The notes below the pieces were generated by a model. The model made no database searches. It saw only the letters and a program-made list of their open reading frames with translations, and was not told the origin of the DNA. This document shows, in pieces, positions 25,839 through 37,269 of a DNA stretch of 64,000 nucleotides. Origin of the DNA: Capitella teleta (taxonomy: Eukaryota; Annelida; Polychaeta; Capitellidae); NCBI GenBank assembly GCA_000328365.1, contig KB311324.1:351534-415533 (forward strand), read 5' to 3'. Each line of letters starts with the position of its first letter. Position 1 is the first letter of the stretch. The position numbers and the translations under genes were made by a program.

Positions 25839-25910
25839 CTGTAATCCTATCTGCATTTCAGAAGTTTCTCCTGCCGAAGACGTGACAGATTCCTCCTCAT
25901 CATCCCGCAT
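25839..25910 (-). CDS. candidate first coding exon of the CNBD2-like gene
   Basis: An ATG at 25910-25908 opens 24 codons, MRDDEEESVTSSAGETSEMQ then IGLQ, an acidic Ser/Thr-rich stretch. They end at ACAG followed by the donor GTGTGG, phase 0. The first firm CNBD2 exon is preceded by an acceptor-like CTTAG, after which GGCAGCATTCTG is also phase 0 and continues into the ATG at 23766. The join would add 28 residues and remove the in-frame TAG from the message. The intron would be 2,060 bp. Without transcript data this could also be the first exon of another - strand gene. Confidence 0.4.
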
Positions 25911-28900
25911 GTCTACTCCTGAACACTCGCGTGACTGACACCTCAAATGACAAAACACAAAGAGTGGAGACGAAATCCGACGAAAACGCATATCATTATG
26001 TTAATTCCCAATAATTCCGAAGGATGAGGCTCGATCAATAAGCACTCTTTTTTGTCAAGTTAATTTTGGATGGTTTACATGGAGGATTAAGAGCTTGTTG
26101 TCTGTAAGTAATCCGATCTTACCTGGATAAAGCATGATCTAGCAACAGGGAAGTTTCTTAACCATTCTTTTCTTCCTAACTGTGTGTTTGATCAGCCATT
26201 ATTTATCCGCGATAGAATTATAGCCATTATTATTCGCCTACTTGATCCCATTCATGCAATTCAGGTACTTGATTGAACTACCTGAGGTCATCAGTGGTTG
26301 GGGTGAACGAGGGCATTAATGGACGTATACATTTAAATAGAGATCGCTTTTCAAATTTCTTGTTATAATCTAGAAGAGCAGAAGTTGTGCTATATTGGAG
26401 CAGAGGCCCCGAAATCAAGAGAACCTCTGATGGTCTTGAAAATAACAACGAATGATGGGAAATACATTTACAAAGACAAATTAGAGAACCCGCACGTGGA
26501 GTGGGCCTATTCCTTAATTCCTCATAAATGTGTGTTATAAACTCGAGCTATGACAAATAAAAAATCATAGCGCACTCTTGTGAGCACCGCTATGACATCT
26601 CGCACCATGGTGGATACTTAGAGAACTTCAAAAGAACATTCAGAGAACATTCTCTGACTTAGTATAGAAGTTATAACGCAAGAAGTATAATATCACGCCA
26701 TGAGCAAGTACAAGATGGCGGGGTTTCGCAACGCCTCTTGATTTTTCACAACTTTGGGAGGTTACTTTCTCTCCCACTGTCTCTCGGTATTACACAACCC
26801 ATCGGGAAGGGCCTAGGCTCATTTCGAGCCAGTGAAGCAGAGCGGAGACGGATTGGTGACGTCAGGAATATCAGATCACAAATACCACACGTGGTCAGGA
26901 CCTTGTGGACCCAGCTGAGAGACCTTCTGGAGGAGGCTGGACTTCCTTGACGCCATATGGCTACATTTTTAATCAGAAGAAAGTCCTGATACAAAAGGAC
27001 TATAATATTGTGACCTGACCACGCCAAAAAAAAAAATAGTCTTGCGTTATGATTTATGACATGTAAATAGACACATTCCAAGAACCATAACGCACTTCTG
27101 TCGAACCATCATTTATCGTTTTCAAGATGATTAACTTCATTGATGGTAATAATTTATTTGATGATGGAAACGAATAATTGAATTTGACGTTGCACCCGAT
27201 GCTTGGATGAGATCATTGAAGGAATCTTAAGCCACAAAATGATGACTAAGATCGAGTGCGTTATGATTATGAATAGAGATACTGAGTACTTCAATTGTAT
27301 CAATTAACTACAATAATTTTTAGAATCATAGATGAATATTATTAAATGCCTTGAATTACTCTTTTCATATGCGCAAGTATTCTAAGTATTCTCATTTGCT
27401 CACGTAAATGACAAAATTGGCTGGGTGCAAGATGGCGACATTTAAGGCATTGATATGGATATTCTTCCTCTGTGCCTCAAATGTGTCTCATCTCATCTCA
27501 TCAAAATCAGATCAGAATTCTTGGTAGCATCGTCTTTTTTTAAAACAAATAGGGGCCTTGGATTGATTCATATATTATACAATATAATTTATATGAAATG
27601 TAATAATACATCGTGTATGCAGAGCAACAGATCACGAACAACTACCACAAAGTCAAATGTTCACAACTCAGATGTCGATTCACTTCTTATTATTGTTATT
27701 AATTTATGACGTCATGTGAATAGCGAATATTTCTCGTGATGGTATACGTCATTATTCCACGATGCGAAGACACGCGATTAACTGATCTGGTATAACCATG
27801 CAACCTCCATATCTATGCAAAATAGTGCATGCATGGTACTAATATATCTAACCTCAAATCTCTAATATTAGGTTATTGTAATTCTGTCCAGTCTCTGTTT
27901 TCACTTGACTAGGGCTGGAAATCAAATGGTCAGTATCGATGATTAGTTATATTAGTCTTTGTGCTGAACGAACAACTTTCAATCATAACGTTCTTCATCG
28001 ATGCGTTATGAATTACAATGTCCTCTGACACTCGTTCGCTGGTTTCCTGGTCATATACTAGTATATAATGACACAAGCACACACCGATGATAGGTGGTAT
28101 CTCATTGGCTGCTATTCATAGTAACATTTAGTCAACTGGTCGTATTCAGCAAATAATGTGAATTCATTTTCACTCGTTTCGCCTTGCGAGCCATCTTGGG
28201 AATCCCGAGTGACGTCAAGCGAATTCGAGTGAAATGGATATGTACCAAAATAGGGGTAAGTTTTCATCGGTGTGTGCCGGTGCTTCTTTTCAGTAGCGCC
28301 GGAGACCAGTGAATGACACTCGTAGGTGCGTTATGATCTGGATTCTACAAAGTACCACGAGCATGTGCCATTTCGGAGATCTCATAGAAGGTCATCGCCG
28401 GTTAAAGCATATTAGAGCGCCTCTGTAGTACTCCATGTACATGTTTAGTACAACAAAAATTATATTGTGACAATCCAAATATTTGTACAAAAAAGCATTT
28501 CATGTTCATGTATATCAGCAGACAATAAAAGGAACAGTAACATAGGCCTACCTTCAGTTCACTCTTATTGCAACTACAAGCGAACTTCAGGTACTAAATA
28601 GAATCTTACGGTATTAAAGCTCGTTTAAAAATAGCAGTGTGAACCACAATGGTTTAATCAAAATTCAACAAACCCTGGGAATAGTATCTGGCACAATGAG
28701 AGTGTTGGCGCAATGTAAAATTCACTAGTAACATGCAATACATTCAGTATATTCGTTATTCTGTTTGACATGTACATGTATAATGCACATGAATGGATGA
28801 CTTCGACGATGAACCTCTGAATTTTAATAATTGATATAAATGTCTGGCTACCTGCTGGTTCTACATGATTCCAACCACTAAAAATACGTAACCATGTTTA

Positions 28901-31067
28901 TCACACAAATAACCGTGCACTGAACACTCTTTACTTTAGTATTATGAGTGATCACACGTTGCGTGCATCAACCCAGAAGAGGCAAGAAGTGTCGAGAGCG
29001 GCATCTCCGGAGCTCAACTTATGAAAAGGATCGCAGTATTCAGATGCGAGCACCAGATCAATGCAAATGAATAGACGAAGGGCGACGATTCTGTGGAATC
29101 TACAAACAAGTTGACATTGTTAATCAGCTAACATCAATCATGGGATGATGGCCAGGGTGTGAAAAGCAGGGCTGAATGATGCATCCGGTGGGGTCAGAGT
29201 TCAGCGTGGAGATTTGCCGTACCTTTTATGCACCCGTATCATTTATCACTCGGCGAGGGGAGAAAACCGCCGATTCAGCACTCTGCCTGATAAGGGCCTG
29301 GCTTTGGCTTCCCTAGAGGGGGAGGGGATTCATGAGTGGTGTCAATGCCCGCTAATCTCAGAGGTCAATAGGTGCACGGATTAACACTGGACATGAATTA
29401 GCATAAAATGTGCGTTTATTCTTTTTGTTCGGCTTATGTGGATATTCCTTTTTTTGTTATAGTCATTGAAGTGGTTAGTGACAGATGTCTCTCTCGACAG
29501 TGGTCAGCTAGCTGTGGTTATTGGTCACTGGACCCTCAAGTTCTGAAAACCTTTGAAGAAATGCTCAAATTATTCTTGTTTTTTGCTCTTTTGGTGATAA
29601 AATAAAATCACAGTCAGGGTGTTTTGTACAACTGTTGAAATGTGAACATTGTTGAATTGTGAATTGTGAACATTGTTGAATTGTGAACAGTGGACACAGA
29701 CCAAAGTGAGACCTTTTTATCGCCCATTTAATTATTTATCTCTGTCATCACTCGCATTTCGACCCCGTCTACCACGCATTGAGAAGAGAGGCAAGAGAAA
29801 ATAACTACATTTAATGAGAATTGCGGTCGGGGTAATTTATGCATGTCGGCGACTTCCGTCTGAAGTAATAATGAATGTCTCAAAAATTAGTGTCGTGTCT
29901 GGCTGGCATCACCTTTCTAAAGCACTTAAATAATTCGGAGCAAATGCATCCAAAATATATATATTAATCAGAGTTCAATGACTCCGTATGACTCCATGAC
30001 TAAAAATCCACAAACTGTAGGTTCTGATAACCAATTCATCTAAATGTTGATTCGGCATATTGAAATAATAATGCACAGAAATAAACATGAACAGTGAAGA
30101 AAGAAAAGGGCTCGAAGTTTCACATTTACGATATTCACGTTTTTTCGTACATTCACGTTATCCTAGCAGAGATAATCGCTTTCATGTGAGATTAATGGAC
30201 ATGCGTGCGCATCGTGACGTTGATGAGTCGTCCCATTTCGCTCCACGTGAAGGGCAAAGTGTCGCAGTATCGGATCATCACGAAAGAAACAGCTCTTGTA
30301 AGCGATGTTTCGCTATGAATATCGCATCCATTCTTGCCATACCACCCAGAAATTGATTAGTTCAGTTGCAATTGTTATTCTTCACTCCAGACGAACACCA
30401 ATGAATCATCCGGAGAAATAATGATCGGTCCTGTGGAGTCACATCTGTTGCAGAATGATTAGGGCTCTTTTCCAAGATGGCGAAGGAGCGAATGCAGCAG
30501 GAATTTCTTCTGAGGATGGTTTATGGTCATTTTAAGAGCGAGCAGGCCCCTGCAATTGGTCCCGTTGTGGCTGTTCCGGGGCTTAATTAAGCAACGTCTG
30601 TTCAAATAAAATCGCCACATAAGAACCAGGGTGCGTTATGATAATGAATGACTCGGGCGCGTTTCGTGTCACGGTGTGATTAGCGTAATCTCCCGTGGCT
30701 TTAATTCTATTATTGAAATTTTAAACCTACTAATTATCAGCTAATTACAGGGTGGCTTTGATTGTAGCTGGCTCCTGTTAACTGCGAGATTAATCATTAG
30801 TTATCTCTTCTGTTCTGGGAATGTGCGTGTCACGGGAAAATTATAGAAATCCGAGGTTTTCTTCAATTCACAATATCAAATGAAGTAAAATGGCGTTGAA
30901 GTTTCCAAGTAAATACGAATTTCTCACGTTACGGCTCAACTCTATCCATAACCATAAATATAATATTAACAAATGCTAACAACCACCTATAAACAAATAC
31001 AGCATCGAGTTGGAAGAACATAAACCTAAAATAAAATCCGAAACCAACTGCCCCGAGCATACCACGA
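25911..31067. other. gene-free stretch with recurrent 10-mers
   Basis: No recognisable gene on either strand. TGCGTTATGA recurs on the + strand at 27043, 27257, 28002, 28327 and 30632. CAAGATGGCG, a YY1-like sequence, recurs at 26711, 27428 and 30473, with a nine-base match on the - strand near 28190. Perfect CRE palindromes lie at 26857, 27707 and 28210. A short tandem repeat lies at 29633-29692. Confidence 0.5.
29633..29692 (+). repeat. short imperfect tandem repeat
   Basis: About four imperfect copies of TGTTGAATTGTGAACAT-like units, with length variation from partial unit loss. No further feature. Confidence 0.7.
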
Positions 31068-31262
31068 CTAAACGGGGCCTCTCACCACCTTCAGTTTCGT
31101 ACTTTTAAAGCACCTGCTTAGTTTCAACGTTGATGGCTGCTTCTCCACACCTTCCACGTGCTTATCATCTCTTATCAAATTCTGCAATTCCGCTTCTGTC
31201 TCCTGTGCTAGTCTGTGCGTCGATGACAGAGTGGGTAACCTAAGGCGTTTGCCCATCTCCAA
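31068..31262 (-). other. isolated open frame of uncertain status
   Basis: A 64-codon frame on the - strand has a rather protein-like composition: an amphipathic segment with RLAQETEAELQNLIRDD, then a Lys/Ser-rich tail. A GTGGTG that could act as a weak donor occurs near its end, and an acceptor-like ACAG precedes it. No family was recognised and no partner exon was found. It could be a chance frame or one exon of an unrecognised gene. Confidence 0.15.
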
Positions 31263-32628
31263 TCTGTCAGTACGTCAGGTGTCCTGTCTGTGCGCTCTTG
31301 GAGAAGTGGCCAGTGCGGAAAAACACGTTGTATATTTACACGTAATCAGGAATGTTTACGAGTCGCAATTAAATGTAACACGCTGCATATTTTCTGTTTA
31401 CTAAGAAATGCAAGATACCTGTCAAACTACCTGTTAACCGCTAATCAATGAAGGATCTCGTAGATTCCTCTCTCTCTTCAGTTGTGAACTTGTGACTCAT
31501 TCTTTGATCTTCTTCACCAGGGGTCCACTAAGTGCTCTCTGCCCCTGAGGTATAGCATCCATACATTATCTGAGGGTCGAATTATGTACACAATGTATAG
31601 CTATGGTCTCTGCTACAAACCAATATATTTACAGGTACTAATCCAGGCGTAATGAATACTAATGATATAATAAGATTAAGCAATAATTTCCTGTGTTATG
31701 CCTGGTTGCTTGACGTCAGTGGGGAGTCAGCGTGTTGTAATGATGGATCTGCCGTCAGCTGTTTCAATGGAATTTTAGTCTCATTTCTGTGAACTTCTGC
31801 GCTCTGTAATCAAGATCATATCTCTAATCTCTCAGAACTGAATCCGTTCGTGTCACTTATCTTCACTTGTCACCGACTGACTCAGTTTCCCCCCGGAATC
31901 ATACTAAGCGGATCACGTGGTCTCCATGTCAAAGGCTCACGTGACACGGCCGGGATCTCGGATTATCCCGCAGAAATATCGTTTCTGCGAGATTCGTGTC
32001 AATCTCATATTCGGTGTCCACATAAACGAGCTAACCTCTTATCTTAGACGTTCTGCAATCGCTGCAGCCACCTCTGCCACGCAGCATTGTCTCCATCGTC
32101 CCTTCTCTCTGGCGGTTCTAATCGCAAAATACATTAAATCTTAAGCACTTAATGATAATTAACAATACCAATAACAGTCCCATTCATCAAGTTAAATGTT
32201 TCTGTACCAGGCAACACATCAAAGGAAGAAAAAGCAATGAATCGACCAGCTGAGTTAGCTCACAAAACCAGCACAGAGAAACGCGACACCACGCACTGAA
32301 TATTCCCTATTACGACCGAGATTTCATTTTGGCTTCGACCCCCTGAAGGGCTAATCCATGTTCTCAATTGCTCCTCGACCACCTGTCTAAAAAACAGATA
32401 CCTGACCCGATAAATACAACCTTTACCACGGTCAGCATATGCTCCTTGTATGGGATGGAGTGCTGTAATCTCGGCAATCTGCCAGATAATTTAGTAGATA
32501 TTTTCTCGTCCGACCAGGTGTGGCATTCTTTTTGTGATTCACCGTTCTTAATTCATATCACCTTCACATAATATACTGCACTGTGCTCATTGAAGTCTTA
32601 CAAAAGGTGCATGTTATGTTTATCCTCC
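31263..32628. other. gene-free stretch with E-boxes
   Basis: No coding sequence recognised. A perfect CRE palindrome lies at 31711, and two CACGTG E-boxes at 31914 and 31938. Confidence 0.5.
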
Positions 32629-32666
32629 AGCATGATAGGCAGCATGATAGGCAGCATGATATGCAG
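32629..32666. repeat. 12-bp tandem repeat, three copies
   Basis: Three copies of CAGCATGATAGG (the third ending ATATG). On the - strand the repeat lies in frame at the C-terminal end of a 66-codon open frame and gives repeated AYHA. That frame has no other support as a gene. Confidence 0.8.
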
Positions 32667-32925
32667 TTAATGACTTTTCCAGTGTTTTCAATTGTGCATT
32701 TTGTGAAGCCATCCTCATGCTCATTGTGTAACTTGTAATAAGCGAGAGGGTTAAGAGAAGGGGTGGGGGTACGGGAAACCCAATTAGAAATCGGACTGGG
32801 ATCGGGTTACATTGAAACATTTTCCAGGCCTTCTTTTAAGATGGAAAGCGCAGACACAAAAGACGACCACTGAATCGAAGTTCTGTTGTCATTCGATACA
32901 AATAATCTCGCAATTCCAGCCATTG

Positions 32926-33079
32926 ATTGGCAACCGGATCCAGTTGCGTCATTCAGATATTAAATCGGGTAGTTTTGCTCCGCCAAAATGGCCGTCAGTG
33001 ACTCAGCAGAATCAATCACGTGACCGGAAGATTGCTGTGATCTTATCACGTGGTCATCGGTAACTTTTCGCGGGAAATG
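32926..33079 (+). promoter_or_regulatory. compact promoter-like motif cluster without a recognised gene
   Basis: In about 150 bp, in order: inverted CCAAT (ATTGG, 32926-32930), a YY1-like AAAATGGCCG (32985-32994), TGACTCAGCA of the AP-1/Maf antioxidant type (32999-33008), two TCACGTG E-boxes (cores at 33017 and 33047), and TTTTCGCGGGAAA, a two-sided E2F-type site (33065-33077). An ATG at 33077 opens a frame of only 28 codons. No recognisable coding gene follows on the + strand or precedes on the - strand. It may be the promoter of a non-coding RNA, a distant 5' UTR exon or a lost gene. Confidence 0.4.
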
Positions 33080-33338
33080 TCGTTATGTTGTTATCTAACA
33101 TCTTCTGTTTTTGAGTGTTTTCAGAACGAATTGGAAGCTATGTGCAGGATGCATCGAGGGTGATTATCACGCAGGCTACAGAAACCCCCCCCCCCCCCAA
33201 AGACCGCAACGAATGAGGGGCTGGGGACAAACTGCTAATGTGCATGGAATAGAAGGTTACACAGCCGTGGCACACCATCAATACGACCAGGAAGTGTACC
33301 CCTATATTTGATGGTGTGACTTAAAACCCCCGGGTTAA

Positions 33339-34888
33339 CACATTCACCGGCAAGGCATTTTCGGGACGATACCCCTATACCGCCACGTATTTTACTCAAA
33401 AAGCCTTGACTTTACCGCTCTGTAATTTCTATATGAACGCACGCATTTCTACATATTTAACATATTAGGATAGATCGTTCTTTTGTGAATCTAACCACAT
33501 AAGATTCAACATCATACATGCAATTACATGTACTGAAATACAGCTCTGAACAACACACACTTTGGTGAAAATCACACCTTCGCAAGCAAAAAGCTGAGAA
33601 AATCGCAGTTTTGTCTCAGCTACCAGTATGACCAGCATAACACGCATTGTGATTACAGAGGTTACGTTGTGTAGGCATAACTATTACCGCACGATAACGA
33701 TCCCGGTAATTAGCAGATCAAAGGATGAAAATGACAGTTATAAAGTCGAGAGTTTGAGTCGGCGCTAACTTGACTTTCAGTCGTTAATTAGCTCGTTTTC
33801 TCAAGTCCTTTTTGCATCACAAACCCGCACTGTTGTTAGAGAGATGCCATGAAAACAGTGCTTTGATGTGTAGCATAAAAGTATGCCGAATTAGGAATAG
33901 TCAGTTGGAATAACTTGATAATTTATTTATTGATCAGTGTGCCTAAACCAAAGACGGAGGCACACGTGTATTATTATAATTATATTTGAAAGGAGAATCA
34001 GGGTACGTACACCTGTATTATCTTGCAAAGTGCAAAGAGAATGATGCTACACCTCTGTACATGTATATAGTCAACAATGACAAAATAAAGATTAGAAATT
34101 GTTTCCGCTTCACGATTACGTGTGGTTTATTGCATTTAGATCTATTCTACATCAAAAAATTAGTTTGAGAATGAGAATATCATAATGAACACGGAACAAA
34201 GATATCACGCCATGCGTATACACGTGCCACGTACGGTGCCACGCTTCAACGATGTATACTCTGTTACATTTTAGCGACTCACTCACTGCTATGTAGATCG
34301 TAGTTGGAAACTCAATAAACATGCATGGTCTTTCATTGCTAGACATGTATGCACATGTATAAATATGTACTAGAAATCCATATGTTGCGGAAGCGATGCT
34401 TGTGATGAAATGTGTATCTGCCTTTTTTTTCTATATACATGTATACGAGGGATATACATCGTACATATATATCTTATTATTTTTTCAATAACTCATCACA
34501 TAATTATACATTTACCAGTACACTAGTATTCAAGCTGAACACCCGCATTGCCCAATTGCTGTGAAAACTAATCGCTTCACTGCTTCACCCCGAGTCGTGA
34601 TCGCTTCGCTGAATGCTTTCGGCAGCGGTCTACCACAAATCAATCGGTAACTGCTATATAAACTTCAGAAGTACAAGGATTAATGATTGGTTTAGGAACA
34701 TATATCCGTAAAATCATGATATAATCATAGATGCACACGGTCAAACTCTTTGATATTTTCCGAGATGATGCGCAAGAGGTTATAGCACCCGTATATAGCA
34801 AAAAGTGCAAAACACGGAAATCTCCGTGTTTGGCGGAGAAGCGTTGGGCACGCAAGCACGGAAATCTCCGTGTTTGGCGGTGAATGTG
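33339..34888. mobile_element. non-autonomous piggyBac-like element flanked by TTAA
   Basis: TTAA at 33335-33338 and again at 34889-34892 bounds a 1,550-bp segment. Its ends are inverted repeats: CACATTCACCGGCAA at the left and CACATTCACCGCCAA as the reverse complement of the right end, one mismatch in 15. Precise TTAA duplication is the hallmark of piggyBac elements. No transposase-sized frame lies inside, so it is non-autonomous. Near the right end the subrepeat CACGGAAATCTCCGTGTTTG occurs twice (34813 and 34857), each copy nearly palindromic. The ends do not start with the CCY of the type piggyBac, so assignment to the superfamily rests mainly on TTAA. Confidence 0.6.
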
Positions 34889-35490
34889 TTAATAAAGCGA
34901 GGAAATAGTTTGTATAGGAGGGACAAAGCCCTGCGACTATCTTCACCGCATACAGGACTAAGATCCCTTCGGAAAACAAAAGTGATCCTAACCCTCAGAT
35001 CGCTCATCAATAAAAGAAAGTTATCCCCCTCAGTCTCTGGGGCTTCAGACCCAAAAAGCCTCTTCTCACTTGCTTCTTTATCTAGCGCCCGCTTCCAAGG
35101 ACTCAAATTGGAAGCGCGTATTTGCAGAGAAAGTTGCTCAGTGTCATCTCAATCTGTCTGATTCTGATTTCATTGGCGAGGAGGATGCTAAGGCACGACA
35201 AGAACGACGATGAAGAATTGTAGGGGGTCCTGGCGATGAATTGAATGCGAAATGAGAAGAGACAGTGCCTTGTGAGAGAGGGTTGTACTTGGGGTAAATC
35301 ACCAAATGCTAAATTGTTTGGGATAGGGGTTGAGTGTTCGTTATCACACGTTTTCTTTCAAGTCCTTTATATTGCTGAAAGTTCATTTAATCATACAGGG
35401 CCTTGATTTAATAAATGTTCTCTTATTTGATGGGCTGCTTGTTTGTGATTGAACGATTGAATGATTAATTGCTTGCTTGCTTACTTGCAT
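34889..35490. other. gene-free stretch, nothing recognised
   Basis: Sequence between the piggyBac-like element and the ATTG microsatellite. Open frames on both strands (up to 118 codons) start inside the element's right end and run out into this DNA. They show no recognisable domain. Confidence 0.45.
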
Positions 35491-35646
<156 letters not shown>

Positions 35647-36569
35647 TTATTGCATTGACAGGTTAACAGACTGGCTGACTGACTTCTGACTGACTGCACG
35701 TGGCTTGTGCACACAATGTGTCGAAAGTCGAATATTAAAAAAAAAGCGACCGGTCGAGGATGTCTGGAATGTCACATGATCTTGTCACGTGAGCACAGAC
35801 GTCTGACAATTAGCAATCATGTCACATTTCGATGTTCATCCTTGTTTGTTGAGCGTCTTGGTGGCAGCCGTGGATGGATTGAATATCTCGTATGAGGAGG
35901 ACGAGCATCGTGACGATGCTTTCAACCGCCGTTTCGATTCCTAATTGAGTGTAATCCAAGAAACGTATTTCCCATCTCCTTGGCTTCAGTTCGATTTGTT
36001 TATCACCCACGTTTGCATGTTGAATCCCCAGGTGTGCATGGAGCAACAGGATTGAGTTTTACGGCTCCTTCCGACCCTTCAGGGTTACACAGACTTTCGA
36101 ACAGAAGTCCGGGACTATTCTTATCGCAGGTAAATCAGTGAATCACAACAATTCTTGAATTGTTCTGTACATCAGTTCCAAATTGTCTCTACATTGCCCA
36201 CTTACTACGATACTGGTACAAAGTATGGCTCACCCACTAGATAAAAAGATGCGGAACCGTACATACAGGAATTCCAAAAAATTGTTTAATTTGCTTCATG
36301 TAATCGCTTGTGGTTCGTTCTTGCTTTATTCCTAATGGTACATGCCACTATTGTGATGCATTACATACGTTTTTGGATGGCATCAAATTTTCATTCATTT
36401 GGTGACTGACAAAGGATCCGCCCGCTTCGTTAATCCACCCGTTTCCTTGGTAACGGAGGAGTACGGATTAACGGGGCTTGACTGCAATACCATGGATAGC
36501 AGCACACAGCTCCGTGCTTATTTATGCATTTGGACAGCACTGTCCCCGAATGATGCTAAATGTAGTTCT

Positions 36570-36660
36570 AATCCAATCTTGCCTCGAACTCAGGGCCTCA
36601 GACGTCGTATTCACGATGACAGCTCAGCCGACTGCGCTACTAAATATCCGCTCATATTCT
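36570..36660 (-). repeat. possible tRNA-derived SINE head
   Basis: On the - strand, TAGCGCAGTCGG (36639-36628) matches the RNA polymerase III A-box TRGCNNAGYNGG, and AGTTCGAGGC (36590-36581) resembles a B-box at tRNA-like spacing. Between them TCGTGAATACGA can form an anticodon-like stem. The D-arm and acceptor stem do not pair well, so this is not an intact tRNA gene. A second, weaker B-box-like GTTCGAGCCCC lies on the - strand near 41450-41465. Confidence 0.35.
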
Positions 36661-37059
36661 TATGCATTGCATGATCGGTAGGCAGCGAACTCTGAGATCT
36701 ACTCCAAGGATTTCATCCACTTCGTCTTAGAGCCAGTGATGTATCGGATCGACCGTTTCCTCTCCCGTGCCCACATCTCTGACCAACATGTCCCGTGACC
36801 CATTTCCCTTCCTATCCGAACCCTCTTTCTTCCCTTTCGCGGGGTGAAAATCGCCAATTTCCCCCCTTTGGCCTCTTGTTTATCTTCCTTATTTGGGGTT
36901 TTCTGACGTCCATGGTGTCGCATTTGCACGACTCACTGCCTCTAATCTCAACGCGTTCCCTGCAGCCGTCAAAACACGAAGCGATCGCGGAGGAGGAGCC
37001 GTTATTTCCACCATAATTAGTCGTGTTTTTTTTTTTTTCCTGAGACGAGCAATTTTCTA

Positions 37060-37269
37060 CCAATCGCGAAAAAGTAGAGCGTCTGACAGGGCGATAATTC
37101 AGCTGATCGACAGGACGCTGCCGCACTATAAGGGAAACGGTGGAGTAATCTCACAAGCAATCAATGCGCAGTAAGAAAAGAGTTCCATCAGGAATGCACC
37201 GGATACGGAGAAGCGGAGCTCAGGACAGCAGGATAAGTGGCTTCATTATGAGAGGAAGAGCTGACTAAG
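37060..37269 (+). promoter_or_regulatory. candidate distal promoter and first exon (protocadherin?)
   Basis: A CCAAT box (37060-37064) and TATAAG (37127-37132) are spaced as in a core promoter. About 100-140 bp further on, GACTAAG followed by GTTAGT forms a good splice donor after 37269. The sequence between is comparatively CpG-rich. The only recognised downstream + strand gene is the protocadherin, which needs a non-coding first exon; that would imply an intron of about 23.6 kb. Inference from motifs. Confidence 0.3.

Noticed and set aside
34780-35161. Overlapping open frames on both strands (108 and 118 codons)
   Set aside because: They begin in the duplicated right end of the piggyBac-like element and show no transposase or other domain.
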